Below, piece after piece: positions 23,395-33,002 of a DNA stretch of 35,181 nt. The notes beneath the pieces were generated by a model. That model worked only from the letters and a program-made list of their open reading frames with translations. It was not told where the DNA came from and did not search any database. Numbering within the stretch: the first letter of the stretch is position 1; each line of letters starts with the position of its first letter. This stretch comes from an uncultured Bacilli bacterium (lineage in GTDB: Bacteria; Bacillota_I; Bacilli_A; RFN20; CAG-826), in contig CAJOML010000005.1 in the NCBI GenBank assembly GCA_905235705.1, positions 1 to 35,181 on the forward strand. The letters are read 5' to 3'. The position numbers and the translations under genes were made by a program.

Positions 23395-24249
23395 TCCGCC
23401 GAGCCAGAACCTTAATCCGTCGTAACTATATTTATACCAGGCCTCTTCGTGATGAGGCTCTTTCCGGTCGAAGGCGAATCCGAGTTGGTCTTTGCCAAAG
23501 CCCAAGGATTCAAGATATTTCTTCATGAAGAAGTTGCCGGCGACGAAGCGATGTTCGAATCCCTTGCCCCCGACATAAAGGAAGACTTTGTTATGGTTAT
23601 CAGGACGGGTTTGGAATAAGCCGACCATCTCTTTTAATTCTTTTTTCTTATAGAAGAAGAACGGGGGAGAGAAGGCATGGGCATAGCCAAAAGTCTCAGG
23701 ATAAGCTAAGAAGCCATAGAAAGACATGATGCCACCCATCGAAGAACCTCCAATCGCGGTCGCTTCAACACGTTTATCGGTGCAAAGAAGTTCATCGATT
23801 TGGGGTTTTAATTCATCGACGATGTAATCGATATATTGATTGGCAATGGGATGATTTGGTCCGCCGACGCGAAGGAATTTAGCCTGCACCGGGAAGGGAG
23901 GATTTAATTCGTTACTTCTTTGCAACGGATCTTTCGGGCAATCGATGCCAACTAAAATGGGTTGAGGGTAGCCTTCTACGGCAAGGTCACGAATGACGCG
24001 GTCTAAATGCCAATCCCCATAGGCGGAAAGATGACGGTCGACCAAATTTTGGCCATCGCTCATATACATCACCGGATGGGGTGTGGGATTGGCGAAATCA
24101 TAAGATTCGGGGATCCAAATGCGAACATGCCTCTTGTCTTTGGCAAAAGGCAATTTGAAAACGGCATCGTAATAATAGCCATATTCCATGGTGGAAGGTT
24201 TTTGGCGGTAGACATGCCAAGGACCAATGGTCGAAGGGATTTTTTTCAT
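23386..24249 (-). CDS. Putative esterase, alpha/beta hydrolase (esterase D/Fes-like)
   Basis: The 287-residue product has the pattern of the putative-esterase family: a strand-rich N-terminus (RHVRIWIPESYD), PVMYMSDGQNL (60-69), the nucleophile elbow GGSSMGG (167-173, Ser170 as likely nucleophile), a FSPPFFFYKK region, and a C-terminal PHHEEAWY (265-272) supplying the catalytic His. No signal peptide is present, so it should be cytoplasmic. Family members hydrolyse acyl esters of sugars, siderophores or formylglutathione; the substrate here is unknown. It lies 39 bases after addA and may be the end of that transcript. However, no Shine-Dalgarno site precedes its ATG, whose upstream bases are AAACTAATCCC. 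It ends within the last nine bases of the convergent YfhO-like gene. Confidence 0.85.
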   Translation of the reverse strand: MKKIPSTIGPWHVYRQKPSTMEYGYYYDAVFKLPFAKDKRHVRIWIPESYDFANPTPHPVMYMSDGQNLVDRHLSAYGDWHLDRVIRDLAVEGYPQPILVGIDCPKDPLQRSNELNPPFPVQAKFLRVGGPNHPIANQYIDYIVDELKPQIDELLCTDKRVEATAIGGSSMGGIMSFYGFLAYPETFGYAHAFSPPFFFYKKKELKEMVGLFQTRPDNHNKVFLYVGGKGFEHRFVAGNFFMKKYLESLGFGKDQLGFAFDRKEPHHEEAWYKYSYDGLRFWLGGLR

Positions 24250-24288
24250 GGGATTAGTTTGCCAAAACTTAAGATGAATGAAAAGGTG

Positions 24289-27200
24289 TTAAATCTCTTT
24301 TATGGTCGCGTTTAATAGGCTTAATAGATATGTCTTCACTTTGGACTGATCCACGCCGAAGATAGAGACTACATTTTCTTTATAAATATTTAACTGATTG
24401 ATATACGCCTCGTCATCGATATTTTCGGTCTTGTAATCGATGATTGAATAGATGCCGTCTTTGACCATCAGCAAATCGATGAAACCGTAATTTTGCCTAG
24501 AGGAATCAAAATAGGCATACTCGCTATAAAGGGTGGTCCCATCTAAACGAGAGAATATAGGTAAGGCAAGGACTTTATCGACGATAGCCCTATCTTTGGG
24601 ATTTACGATATAGGAAGTGTCCTTTGTATTAAAGTCCAGAAGTTCCATCAAACGATGCAAATAAGTACCATAAGCCATCTTGGCTTTCGTATCTTCGTCT
24701 AAATCCACGGGCGAAGATTTTGAGGCTCTAGCATGAACCCTAACTTCAAAAGGAATCTCTTCCTCGTTAATCGTCACTTCGTCTATTTTGGCTACCCCTT
24801 TAGCTTTGTTTTCCCCTTCTAAGGAGACATCCATTACAATCGCGTTATCTTTAAAGGAAGAGGAATCATAAACATTCCGTAAGACATAGTCATAATCACC
24901 AAATGCTTTGGCAAGGGAATTAAGGATTTTAAGTTTGTCTTTAAGCTTGCCTTTGTCAGCAAAAATTTTGTTTTTATTGCTGCAATCCTCAATTAAAAGA
25001 TTAGAAATTTCAGTTTTTGCTGCATTGTCATCAAGATGATTTTTCGCGCCAATAAAAGCCACCAAATCATTAAACCCATTGATGGGGGTAGATGGGTAAT
25101 TGTCTTTGGCATAGACTTTTGCCATCAAATCGAAATCCATCGTTTTACCGTTTCCGATTTTGCCTAAGAAATAACCGTCGAGAGCCCCAACAATATGATT
25201 AAGGTAGCTATCGCGCATTTCGATGATGCGTCCTTCATAATATTTTTTCGCCCAATCTAGATAAAGGCGATAGTCTTCATCGTGATCAAAATCATCTCGC
25301 CCTAAAGGAAGTTTGAGATTTTGATAAAGTTCACTATATTCGAGATATTTTCGATATTCCTCTTTGTCTAAGACACCGGCCTTTTCCATGTTGTCGACGA
25401 ACTTTGAATTCATTTCCGTGAAATGAGGCAAAGAATCATAAATGGAATAGACGCTTTCTTTCTTCTTCCCAGGTCTAGGCCCAACGATATAGAAAATATT
25501 TTCCGCCCTGGTGAAGGCAACGTAGAAAAGACGAACATGCTCATCGACATCAAAATCCCGTTTGCCCATTTGTCCGCGGTAAAGAAGGGCTGGCAAATTA
25601 TCTCTGCTTCTTTCTTGATAAAGGTCGACTTTATAGTCAGGAAGCAAGATGCCGAAGTCTTCCGAGAAAATATAATCGGGCTTACCCATGTTGTTGCCGC
25701 TAGAAAGGCCACTTTGGGAAGCGGGGAGATAAACGATTTTCCGTTCTAACCCTTTCGAGGCATGGATACTCATCAGGTCAACCGCGTTCTCCACGGAAAT
25801 CTCGGTTTTCGCTTTCATCGAGAGGTTGTAGTTTTTGACTTTTTTGAAGATATCGACGAATTCATTTAGTCCTTCGCCTGCGCTTTCCATCGATAAAACA
25901 AGTTGATAGGCAGCCTCGATTTTGGCCACGTTATCGGCGACCAATCCTAAATGAGGGAGTTTTTCCACCACTCCGTATTTCTCGATTAAGGCAATGAAGA
26001 TTTCCTTTAATGCCTTGCCTTTGTTAGCCTCTGAAAACTCTTTTAAGGAGACTAAGATGGGGTCTTGCAATAACGTCTCTAGCTTAGCTTCTTTATCATC
26101 GTTTTCTTCTAAATAAAGAAGGTCGTGGATATGTTGGTCTTTATGTTCTTCGTCGCGGAATAAATAACTTCTCGCTAGCGAGGCATAAATATGGCGGATG
26201 GTTTCAGGGATTCCGCCGAAGGTAAACCACTTCACCGCGGCAAGCAAAGATTGGAGGGCGATGATGGCATCAAATTCGGCAAGAGAAGCCTCAGTGGAGA
26301 CATTCAGAGGGATATCGACTTCGTTGAAACGTTTTTGAATCTTTAAGAAAGATGATTTTGTCCTCGTCAAGATAACGAAATCACTATATTTGCATGGACG
26401 GATATGGGGATTTGAACCGCGGTCATAGACCTTAAATTTGCTTTCGACCTTGGTTTGGATATCTTTGATGATGGCTTCGATTTCCCAATCCGCATAATTT
26501 CCTAGAGGAAGATATTCGTCTAAAGAAGGAAGGATCCTAGCCACCCCGAAGTCTTCATAAGGTTCGCCATAAAGATTTACCTTGGGATCATATTGGAGTT
26601 CTTCCTCTTGAAGGGTGTAATCAATGGAGCCATGTTCTAGACTCATATAATGGAAGAAGAGGTAATTGATATCATCCAATAGCTTTGCCCCTGAACGATA
26701 ATTCTTGTTCATGGCAATGACGCGCTGGCCCAAATCGGCTTGGCGTTTACGGAAAAGCTCGACATTCGAATTACGAAAGGCATAGATGGATTGTTTCGCA
26801 TCCCCAACGCAGAAAAGATATGCACGTTCCCCTTCTTTATTCGGTTTAATCAAGGCGTTGATGAATTCTTCTTGGAAGTCGTTTGTGTCTTGATATTCAT
26901 CCACCATGATATATTTGAAACGATGACGAAGCTCTTCCGCGATATCGGCGAATTGTTCTTCGGTAAGTAGACGCAAGGCAAGTGCTCCGATATCGGAGAA
27001 AGTGAAGCGATTGGTGGCTTTCTTATATTCGTCTAGACGGCGATTCATCTCTTCGATGATTTCAAAATAGATGGCGATATCATCTTTGAATGATAGTACT
27101 TTTTCTTCGACCTCTTCGTAAGTCGAGGGGAAGACAACGGCTTCTTTTTTGAGTTCGGTAAAGGCATTGAATAGGATTTTATAACTTGCCGCGCCGATGC

Positions 27201-28122
27201 TTTTGCCTTTTCCGCAATTGGCGACATTTGTTTCAACGAAGGTCTTTATGGTTTGGATAAACTCAATTCCGTCTTTTTCCAAAACCGGGAGATAAACCTT
27301 CTCATAAAATTCTTGGGTCTTATCTTCCTTCTCCCCATCAAAGACCATGCCAAGGTAAGGTCCTTCGATATTATATTTGGCTAGTTCAAAGGCCCGATCC
27401 ATGTCTTCCTGGCTGAAATCACCGTTACAATATTTAGAAACGAAATTGGCTTCTTTAATCGCGTTAATCAACTTCGTTTTCCGGGTTAGGATAAATTGAC
27501 CAAACCATTCTTTTATTTTCGCTTTATCGAGGAATCTTTGTTCATAATCACGAATAAAAGCAGCCCGTTTGGAAGGTAAGATTTTGCCAAGTTGCCGATC
27601 GATATCCAAGATGACTTTTTTCGACATCGAATCGTCTTTTGCGTTAAATTTTACAAGGGTTTTGAAGAGTTTTTCCTCTTTTTCGGGATCGCCATAATAT
27701 TCTTCAAAAATGTTTTCCAAGAACTCATTACGTTTTAATTCAATGACGGTTTCATCCGCGACTTGGATAGAGGAAGATATGCCTAGTCTTCCCGCGTAAG
27801 TCGTCACCAAATATTGAGAGAAGGAATCGAAAGTCTGAATATGCGCCGAATTCATCTTTAAGGCCATCGCGGGGTTATCCTTTTCGAAAGTCGCGATGAT
27901 CCTTTCCTTCATTTCGTGGGCGGCATTATTGGTGAAAGTCAAAATCAATAAAGACGCGGGGTCGATTTCCCCGTCTTCAACTAAACGTTGGACGCGAATA
28001 GAAAGGGTTTTGGTCTTCCCGCTTCCGGCACCGGCGGAAATCAAAAGGTCTTCTTTGGCCGAAGCGACGATGGCTTTATATTGCTCATCGTTAAATTGGT
28101 CATAACGGTGATCATTCCTCAT
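24289..28122 (-). CDS. addA: AddA helicase-nuclease subunit
   Basis: AddA and AddB form the double-strand-break end-processing enzyme that stops at Chi sites and loads RecA, equivalent to RecBCD. The 1277-residue product has UvrD-type helicase motifs: Walker A AGAGSGKT (30-37), LTFTNNAAHEMKER, VDEYQDTN (407-414) and GDAKQSIYAFR (440-450). A nuclease domain follows at the C-terminus, with GFID (Asp1216), DYKT (Asp1229, Lys1231) and Q1243-LNIY. All nuclease residues are present, so it should cut one strand. An ATG 63 bases upstream gives 21 unlike residues; AAGGAGGGGAAGACG before 28122 decides the start. It overlaps the end of addB by 11 bases, implying coupled translation. Confidence 0.93.
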   Translation of the reverse strand: MRNDHRYDQFNDEQYKAIVASAKEDLLISAGAGSGKTKTLSIRVQRLVEDGEIDPASLLILTFTNNAAHEMKERIIATFEKDNPAMALKMNSAHIQTFDSFSQYLVTTYAGRLGISSSIQVADETVIELKRNEFLENIFEEYYGDPEKEEKLFKTLVKFNAKDDSMSKKVILDIDRQLGKILPSKRAAFIRDYEQRFLDKAKIKEWFGQFILTRKTKLINAIKEANFVSKYCNGDFSQEDMDRAFELAKYNIEGPYLGMVFDGEKEDKTQEFYEKVYLPVLEKDGIEFIQTIKTFVETNVANCGKGKSIGAASYKILFNAFTELKKEAVVFPSTYEEVEEKVLSFKDDIAIYFEIIEEMNRRLDEYKKATNRFTFSDIGALALRLLTEEQFADIAEELRHRFKYIMVDEYQDTNDFQEEFINALIKPNKEGERAYLFCVGDAKQSIYAFRNSNVELFRKRQADLGQRVIAMNKNYRSGAKLLDDINYLFFHYMSLEHGSIDYTLQEEELQYDPKVNLYGEPYEDFGVARILPSLDEYLPLGNYADWEIEAIIKDIQTKVESKFKVYDRGSNPHIRPCKYSDFVILTRTKSSFLKIQKRFNEVDIPLNVSTEASLAEFDAIIALQSLLAAVKWFTFGGIPETIRHIYASLARSYLFRDEEHKDQHIHDLLYLEENDDKEAKLETLLQDPILVSLKEFSEANKGKALKEIFIALIEKYGVVEKLPHLGLVADNVAKIEAAYQLVLSMESAGEGLNEFVDIFKKVKNYNLSMKAKTEISVENAVDLMSIHASKGLERKIVYLPASQSGLSSGNNMGKPDYIFSEDFGILLPDYKVDLYQERSRDNLPALLYRGQMGKRDFDVDEHVRLFYVAFTRAENIFYIVGPRPGKKKESVYSIYDSLPHFTEMNSKFVDNMEKAGVLDKEEYRKYLEYSELYQNLKLPLGRDDFDHDEDYRLYLDWAKKYYEGRIIEMRDSYLNHIVGALDGYFLGKIGNGKTMDFDLMAKVYAKDNYPSTPINGFNDLVAFIGAKNHLDDNAAKTEISNLLIEDCSNKNKIFADKGKLKDKLKILNSLAKAFGDYDYVLRNVYDSSSFKDNAIVMDVSLEGENKAKGVAKIDEVTINEEEIPFEVRVHARASKSSPVDLDEDTKAKMAYGTYLHRLMELLDFNTKDTSYIVNPKDRAIVDKVLALPIFSRLDGTTLYSEYAYFDSSRQNYGFIDLLMVKDGIYSIIDYKTENIDDEAYINQLNIYKENVVSIFGVDQSKVKTYLLSLLNATIKEI

Positions 28123-30598
28123 CGTCTTCCCCTCCTTCGCCCTCTGGCTCGTATGGGTTGAAATGGCGATGGATATCATCGGCATAGCAAACCAAGTCTT
28201 TATCTAAATCACGGTAGCAAATATCCCGATATGAGCAGAACGTGCAACTGGTTCTGTCTCCTTTTCTGGCGCTAAGATCAGAATAGGTTGGGGCAATATC
28301 AAATTTAGCGTCGCGGATTTTGCCGATGGTGGATTTTGCTGCTTCAATCGCATCTTTAATCAAGGCATCAAAACTCTTGTAATAAGGGCCACCCTTCCGT
28401 TTCGTCCGTTTTGAGATTACATCTTCATTAACAAGGAAAGAGGAATCCGAATAAAGAGGGTTCTTCCCTTTTCCTTCATAGCCAATGGATTCTTGGTAAT
28501 CGCCGCCATTGTTATTATCCGAAACACCGCTTCCCTTAATAAAACTTTGGATTGGATTTAGGGAAACTTTTCCATCTTTACTAACGATATCTTTCGCTGA
28601 GTTTTTAAAGACATGGGTAATCAAGAATCCGCCAAAAGACCCAAAATCGGCAAAGGGGGCGGTGTCCGTCTTCTTGGCTTCTTCGATGGCGAAATAATAC
28701 AAAGGCAATTGAATCGATTTCCCGAGGAAGATTTCATAGCAACGGAAATCCTCCTTGCCGCTTTTATAATCGACGATCGTGTAATATTTTTTTAAATCCG
28801 ATTTGCTTTCGCTAAGGAAGACCTTGTCGATGCGGCCGCTGAAATCATATCCCCTGCCCAAGGTAAAATTGATTTCTTCTTCAGCAAATTCGTACTTTCC
28901 CGCAGACGGGAAATTCACGCTGGAATAGATGTCTCTAATGCAATAGGCGATTAGGTCAAAATAATGACGGACAAGGCGAAGGAAGAATTCTTGTTTCGGC
29001 CCATAAACCCCACCTTTTTCTTCATAGTCTTTCTTATAATCCGCTTTGGCGGCTTCGAAAACCTCATCGGGCATGGGTTTGATATTCCCGTTTTCATCCC
29101 GCATATCGGCATAAAGGCTTTCGCACGCCTTATGCAAATAAACGCCAAGAGAGATATTATGGGCGTCTTCAAAGGGGTCTTTAATCACATCCCTAAGATA
29201 ATAGGCATAGGGGCAATCGATATATTTCTCGATATTGGTGATAGACCATATTTTCCTTTTCTTCCGAGGGGATTCTTTGATGCCACTGAAAGAATGGTCA
29301 TAATCCCTAAACCCGGGAGAAGAATCAAAAACAAAGGCCCGGTCTAATTCATTTGCCTTGAAGAAAGCAGCGGCTTCTTTGGTATAGACCCCATCGCAAT
29401 TTTTGCTGACCTTCTTTTGGCCTGGGCAATTCGCTTTACCCCACTTTAATTCGGCGATGAACTGGGAATCATAGATTTTATCGCTGAGGTGGGCGGAGAC
29501 ACGCGAAAGCAAAACGATATTGACGTGTTTCAAATAAAGGAGTTTCAAATTACGGTCTAAAGATGTTTTGACATAACTTGGATTGACCCCAAGACGGTTA
29601 AGTTCATCATCGGGAAGAATGTCTTTATCATCGAAGCTCTTATAAAAATCGCCATATTGGAAATTCGTCACATAGACGATGGCCTTTGAGTCGAAATTAA
29701 AATCCTTGGTGGCGATAATTCCCCGGTTCTCCGCTTCATCTTTGCTTGTCATCGAGGAGACGATTTCAATGAGACAAGCATAACGGAAATCAAAATCGAG
29801 CCTTTCATCGTTTAGCCCATAGTAATCGATGATGCCGGAGAGGGATTTTAATTCGTCATTAAGTAATTCTTCTTCGGAAAATTCAATTTGGCGGCTCAGA
29901 TGAATCTTCTTGATTTTACAAGCGACTACTTCAGAGGAAAAGAATGATCTCCCGCTAGGACAATAAGTTGGGATTTTAAACAAAGAGGAGACTAAGCGAA
30001 GATAGAATAAGTCATAGTCATCTTTGATCAAAATCTGAATCCGGTTTTTTATCGAAGGGTCTTCTAAAAGCCTCTTTCGAATATCGGCATAAATATAAAA
30101 GAACTGGGTAAGCTTATCGGGAAAAAGAATGGCTTCAACGTGGTTTGCCCCCAAATCATTCTCTTCAAACCCTAAGGATTTAAGTGGGATATCGTCAAAA
30201 GAAATCCCGTTTTTGCAAAGAAATTGACGTAATTCCTGATCTTCTTTAAGTTCAATCAAATGCACTTTGCGCCTCGTGATTTCAATCTTCCCATAAAGGT
30301 CTTTCCCAATGTAGCCTTCTTTAGAGAGCTGATCGAAAACAACTTTGATTTTTTCGTTTTCGCTAGGCTCTACATAGGAAAGCAAACGAACGATTTTCTT
30401 CGCGTTACCATAGGGATGACCATGGTGAATTAAAAAGGGAATTGGGTCTTTGGTAAAGACGATGCCAAGGCGATGAACGACATCTTCCTTGGTCATGAAT
30501 TTGATGTCTAATTCGGGATGTTTGGATTTAAACGAAAAAAGGAGAGGGAACAAGTTCCGAGAAGCAATAAAGAGATGTTTTTCCGCTTGAGCAAACAT
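28112..30598 (-). CDS. addB: AddB/RexB-like nuclease subunit, short, without Walker A
   Basis: The 828-residue product has the AddB C-terminal nuclease with its iron-sulfur staple: Cys462 (IEKYIDCPYAYYL) and Cys785, Cys788 and Cys794 (CTFCSYRDIC). The nuclease motif parts are LGVYLHKACE (His489 region), GRIDKV (Asp591), IVDYKS (Asp610, Lys612) and GKSIQLPLYYF (Gln630). It is clearly shorter than Bacillus AddB (about 1166). No Walker A is visible near the N-terminus, so the helicase half is vestigial, as in RexB-type proteins. It has its own promoter, with the -10 box 10 bases before the ATG and no ribosome site, and it leads the addB-addA operon. Confidence 0.88.
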   Translation of the reverse strand: MFAQAEKHLFIASRNLFPLLFSFKSKHPELDIKFMTKEDVVHRLGIVFTKDPIPFLIHHGHPYGNAKKIVRLLSYVEPSENEKIKVVFDQLSKEGYIGKDLYGKIEITRRKVHLIELKEDQELRQFLCKNGISFDDIPLKSLGFEENDLGANHVEAILFPDKLTQFFYIYADIRKRLLEDPSIKNRIQILIKDDYDLFYLRLVSSLFKIPTYCPSGRSFFSSEVVACKIKKIHLSRQIEFSEEELLNDELKSLSGIIDYYGLNDERLDFDFRYACLIEIVSSMTSKDEAENRGIIATKDFNFDSKAIVYVTNFQYGDFYKSFDDKDILPDDELNRLGVNPSYVKTSLDRNLKLLYLKHVNIVLLSRVSAHLSDKIYDSQFIAELKWGKANCPGQKKVSKNCDGVYTKEAAAFFKANELDRAFVFDSSPGFRDYDHSFSGIKESPRKKRKIWSITNIEKYIDCPYAYYLRDVIKDPFEDAHNISLGVYLHKACESLYADMRDENGNIKPMPDEVFEAAKADYKKDYEEKGGVYGPKQEFFLRLVRHYFDLIAYCIRDIYSSVNFPSAGKYEFAEEEINFTLGRGYDFSGRIDKVFLSESKSDLKKYYTIVDYKSGKEDFRCYEIFLGKSIQLPLYYFAIEEAKKTDTAPFADFGSFGGFLITHVFKNSAKDIVSKDGKVSLNPIQSFIKGSGVSDNNNGGDYQESIGYEGKGKNPLYSDSSFLVNEDVISKRTKRKGGPYYKSFDALIKDAIEAAKSTIGKIRDAKFDIAPTYSDLSARKGDRTSCTFCSYRDICYRDLDKDLVCYADDIHRHFNPYEPEGEGGEDDEE

Positions 30599-30608
30599 AG
30601 ATTGCCTA

Positions 30609-30637
30609 ATTTTATCCTATCCTTGTTTAATAGACAA
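30609..30637 (-). promoter_or_regulatory. Promoter of the addB-addA operon
   Basis: On the minus strand TTGTCT (30632-30637), exactly 17 bases, then TAAAAT (30609-30614), ending 10 bases before the addB ATG. The leader would be only three or four bases long. Confidence 0.65.
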
Positions 30638-30659
30638 TTTGCCAAAGGCAAGATGTATC

Positions 30660-30685
30660 AAAAAAGGCCCATTCGTGATGAGCCT
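30660..30685 (-). terminator. Rho-independent terminator after the lipoprotein gene
   Basis: On the minus strand AGGCTCA pairs with TGGGCCT (seven pairs, one G-T) around a seven-base loop, followed by six T. It lies 24 bases past the stop of the 174-residue lipoprotein gene and just ahead of the addB promoter, separating the two units. Confidence 0.75.
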
Positions 30686-30708
30686 ACGATTTTAACCTTT
30701 ATTTAGAA

Positions 30709-31233
30709 TTAGAGACGGAATTCGAAATTTTTGTTAAGTTGCTCGGATAGACTATGATCCCAGCCCTTTTCCGTATCGGAGATGCAAAGATAGACGCGGT
30801 CTTGGTCTTGCAAATAAGTGGCAAAGGAAGAAACGTTGCCAAATCTTTCCAAGGTGCCGGCACGGATACCGGAATTGACATAGAAATTGCTTTCGGCCCC
30901 TTTCTTGGTCGCGTAATAGATATAGAGCTTCCCGGTGTTATTCCCACCGAAGCTGATCTTATAACCATCAGGAAGGGCGATAGCCTGCTTTGGGGTAGAA
31001 GAGACATCGTTATCATTGACTTTGACATAGAAGCCTTCGATTGGGTTAGCGATATTCAGATCAAGGTAGAACTGCTTATCGGCAATGAAGTTTAATGCAT
31101 CGGCGGTTTCAACGGAGCTGCTTGAGGGAATGGTCTTCTGGATAGAAGAAGAGGAAGAAGAGGTCGCCGTTGAAAAGCAGGAAGTTAGGGCCATCAAGGC
31201 AACTGCAGGAACGAGGATTTTGTAGATTTTCAT
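30709..31233 (-). CDS. Small Ser-rich lipoprotein of unknown function
   Basis: The product has 174 residues from the ATG at 31233, chosen because AAAGGA precedes it; an upstream ATG at 31260 would add nine unlikely residues. A signal peptide ends in the lipobox LTSC (16-19). A serine-rich spacer follows (about 20-40), then one beta-rich domain (45-174, FYLDLNIANPIEGFYVKVND; YKISFGGNNTGKLYIYYA) of no family I recognise. It should be anchored on the outer face of the membrane. It has its own promoter and terminator, so it is a single-gene unit although it lies just after the pilus-type genes. Confidence 0.85.
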   Translation of the reverse strand: MKIYKILVPAVALMALTSCFSTATSSSSSSIQKTIPSSSSVETADALNFIADKQFYLDLNIANPIEGFYVKVNDNDVSSTPKQAIALPDGYKISFGGNNTGKLYIYYATKKGAESNFYVNSGIRAGTLERFGNVSSFATYLQDQDRVYLCISDTEKGWDHSLSEQLNKNFEFRL

Positions 31234-31260
31234 AATGATCCTTTCTGGCAAGGCTGACAT

Positions 31261-31289
31261 ATTATAGCCAACATCATCAAAGCTTGATA
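31261..31289 (-). promoter_or_regulatory. Promoter of the small lipoprotein gene
   Basis: On the minus strand a perfect TATAAT (31261-31266) lies 27 bases before the ATG. The -35 position holds TATCAA (31284-31289), a poor match at 17 bases. ATCAAGCTTTGAT, a short inverted repeat, overlaps the -35 region and could be an operator. It lies directly after the stop of the PilB-like gene, so no terminator fits between them. Confidence 0.5.
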
Positions 31290-33002
31290 TTAGTTTTTGT
31301 CTTTGCCATAACGACGTTCCCTCTCTTCCGAAACAAGCATCGAGAGGAGGTCGTTATAAGAGGTTTCGCCCGATAAGACGAGCTTTTTGGCCGCATCGAA
31401 TAAAGGAACCATGCCGGCTTTGGAAATGGCGACGTTGCGGATATCTTCGGCAGTAGTTTCAGGTTTGGAAATGATTTCACGTAGTTCGTCATTTACATAC
31501 ATAATCTCATGCACGGCAAGACGTCCACGGTAGCCAGTATGGTTGCAATAAGGGCATCCATTCGCCTCATAGATCGTGGCATCGCTTTTAAGACCAAGGC
31601 TTTTCCTTTGCTCGGGGGTAGTTGTCACAGGACGGCGGCAATGGGGGCAAAGACGTTTGAGTAAGCGTTGGCTGATAACGGCGACAAGAGCGTCAGAAAC
31701 AAGATAGTTAGGAACGCCCATGTCGATTAAACGAGTAACCGCGCCAGGAGCTTCATTGGTATGCAAGGTGGATAAAACCAAGTGGCCCGTAATAGCGGCA
31801 CGGATAGCGATTTGAGCGGTTTCTTCGTCACGAATTTCGCCGACCATGATAATGTCAGGGTCTTGACGAAGAATCGAACGTAACGCCGAAGCGAAGGTCA
31901 AATCGGCTTTGTTATTGATTTGAATTTGGTTAATCGATTCCATTGAGAATTCGACCGGGTCTTCAATCGTGACGATATTGACGTTAGGCTTATTTAATTC
32001 ACGAAGGAATGAATAAAGGGTCGTTGTTTTACCTGAACCAGTCGGCCCGGTTAACAAAATGATGCCGTGGGGATGGTGAAGGATCTTGCCGATTGTCTCA
32101 TTGATGTCTTGAGAGAAATGGAGTTCGGATAAGGATAAAGAGAAAATCTTCTTATCCAAGACACGGATAACGAATTTCTCACCGTGAATTGTAGGCAAAG
32201 TCGATACACGGAAGTCATATTTTTCATTATCGATGAATTTCGTAAGGTGGCCGTCTTGCGGAATACGTTTCTCGGCGATATCGATATCGGAAAGAATCTT
32301 GATACGGGTAGCAATCGAAGGGAAGGAAGAAATATCGAAGGTCGATTGTTCATGTAAATCACCATCGATACGGTAACGGACGGAGACTTTTGTTTCGGAA
32401 GGCTCGATGTGGATATCCGAAGCCCCGACTTTAACCGCCTCTTCCAATGTCGAGTCAATAAACCTAACCGCCGGGGCGTTAGCGATATCTTCGGAAGTGT
32501 TTTTCCCATCTTTTCCAGACGATGAGCCGCCTTGGATTGAAGCTAGAGCCGTCTTGGTGGCTTGCAAAGCGCTATAAATCTTCAAATAGGCATCGAATTT
32601 CTCTTTTTCGACAGTCAGCATTTCAAAACGGTTGTCTAAAGTCGCGGAGAGGAGTTGGAGCAAGATGGGGTTGGTCGGGTTAATCGCACCGACAAGCCAC
32701 AATCCATCTTTGAATTTGTATATGGGGATGAAGGAATATTGTTCCAAAAGCTCAATCCCGAAAATGGAGGAGAAATCGCCTTTAACTTCGACGATATCCA
32801 AATCCACGAATGGGGCGTTTGCATATTCCAAAGTGGCATTAAAGATATCCGTTTTCGATATCACGTCATTCTTAAATAGATATTCAAGTGGGTCTTCTTC
32901 GTTTTCTAAAACCTCGGTCGCATCTTCGAATTGGGAAGGTGAGACCTTGTTTTGATGACGGAGGATCTCCAAGATGAGTTTTAAGCGAAGTTGGTTTTCC
33001 AT
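31290..33002 (-). CDS. Type II secretion/type IV pilus assembly ATPase (GspE/PilB)
   Basis: This 570-residue cytoplasmic ATPase drives assembly of pilin or pseudopilin filaments. The N-terminal MshEN-like domain covers about 1-140. A linker follows, then the GspE core: ASDIHIEP (194-201), Walker A GPTGSGKT (319-326), VTIEDPVEF (344-352, the Asp box), Walker B DPDIIMVGEIRD (381-392) and the His box STLHTNEAPG (411-420). A zinc site C452-xx-C455 and C483-xx-C486 completes it. The length and the N-terminal domain fit PilB/GspE better than the shorter ComGA. Its ATG overlaps the stop of the PilC-like gene by one base. It is the last gene of the visible cluster. Confidence 0.93.
   Translation of the reverse strand: MENQLRLKLILEILRHQNKVSPSQFEDATEVLENEEDPLEYLFKNDVISKTDIFNATLEYANAPFVDLDIVEVKGDFSSIFGIELLEQYSFIPIYKFKDGLWLVGAINPTNPILLQLLSATLDNRFEMLTVEKEKFDAYLKIYSALQATKTALASIQGGSSSGKDGKNTSEDIANAPAVRFIDSTLEEAVKVGASDIHIEPSETKVSVRYRIDGDLHEQSTFDISSFPSIATRIKILSDIDIAEKRIPQDGHLTKFIDNEKYDFRVSTLPTIHGEKFVIRVLDKKIFSLSLSELHFSQDINETIGKILHHPHGIILLTGPTGSGKTTTLYSFLRELNKPNVNIVTIEDPVEFSMESINQIQINNKADLTFASALRSILRQDPDIIMVGEIRDEETAQIAIRAAITGHLVLSTLHTNEAPGAVTRLIDMGVPNYLVSDALVAVISQRLLKRLCPHCRRPVTTTPEQRKSLGLKSDATIYEANGCPYCNHTGYRGRLAVHEIMYVNDELREIISKPETTAEDIRNVAISKAGMVPLFDAAKKLVLSGETSYNDLLSMLVSEERERRYGKDKN

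Noticed and set aside
28123-28185. Upstream start of AddA adding 21 residues
   Set aside because: A strong ribosome site stands directly before the ATG at 28122, and the extra residues are not helicase-like.
31277-31289. The inverted repeat ATCAAGCTTTGAT as a terminator of the pilus-type operon
   Set aside because: The stem is only five bases and no T-run follows on the minus strand; it is noted only as a possible operator.
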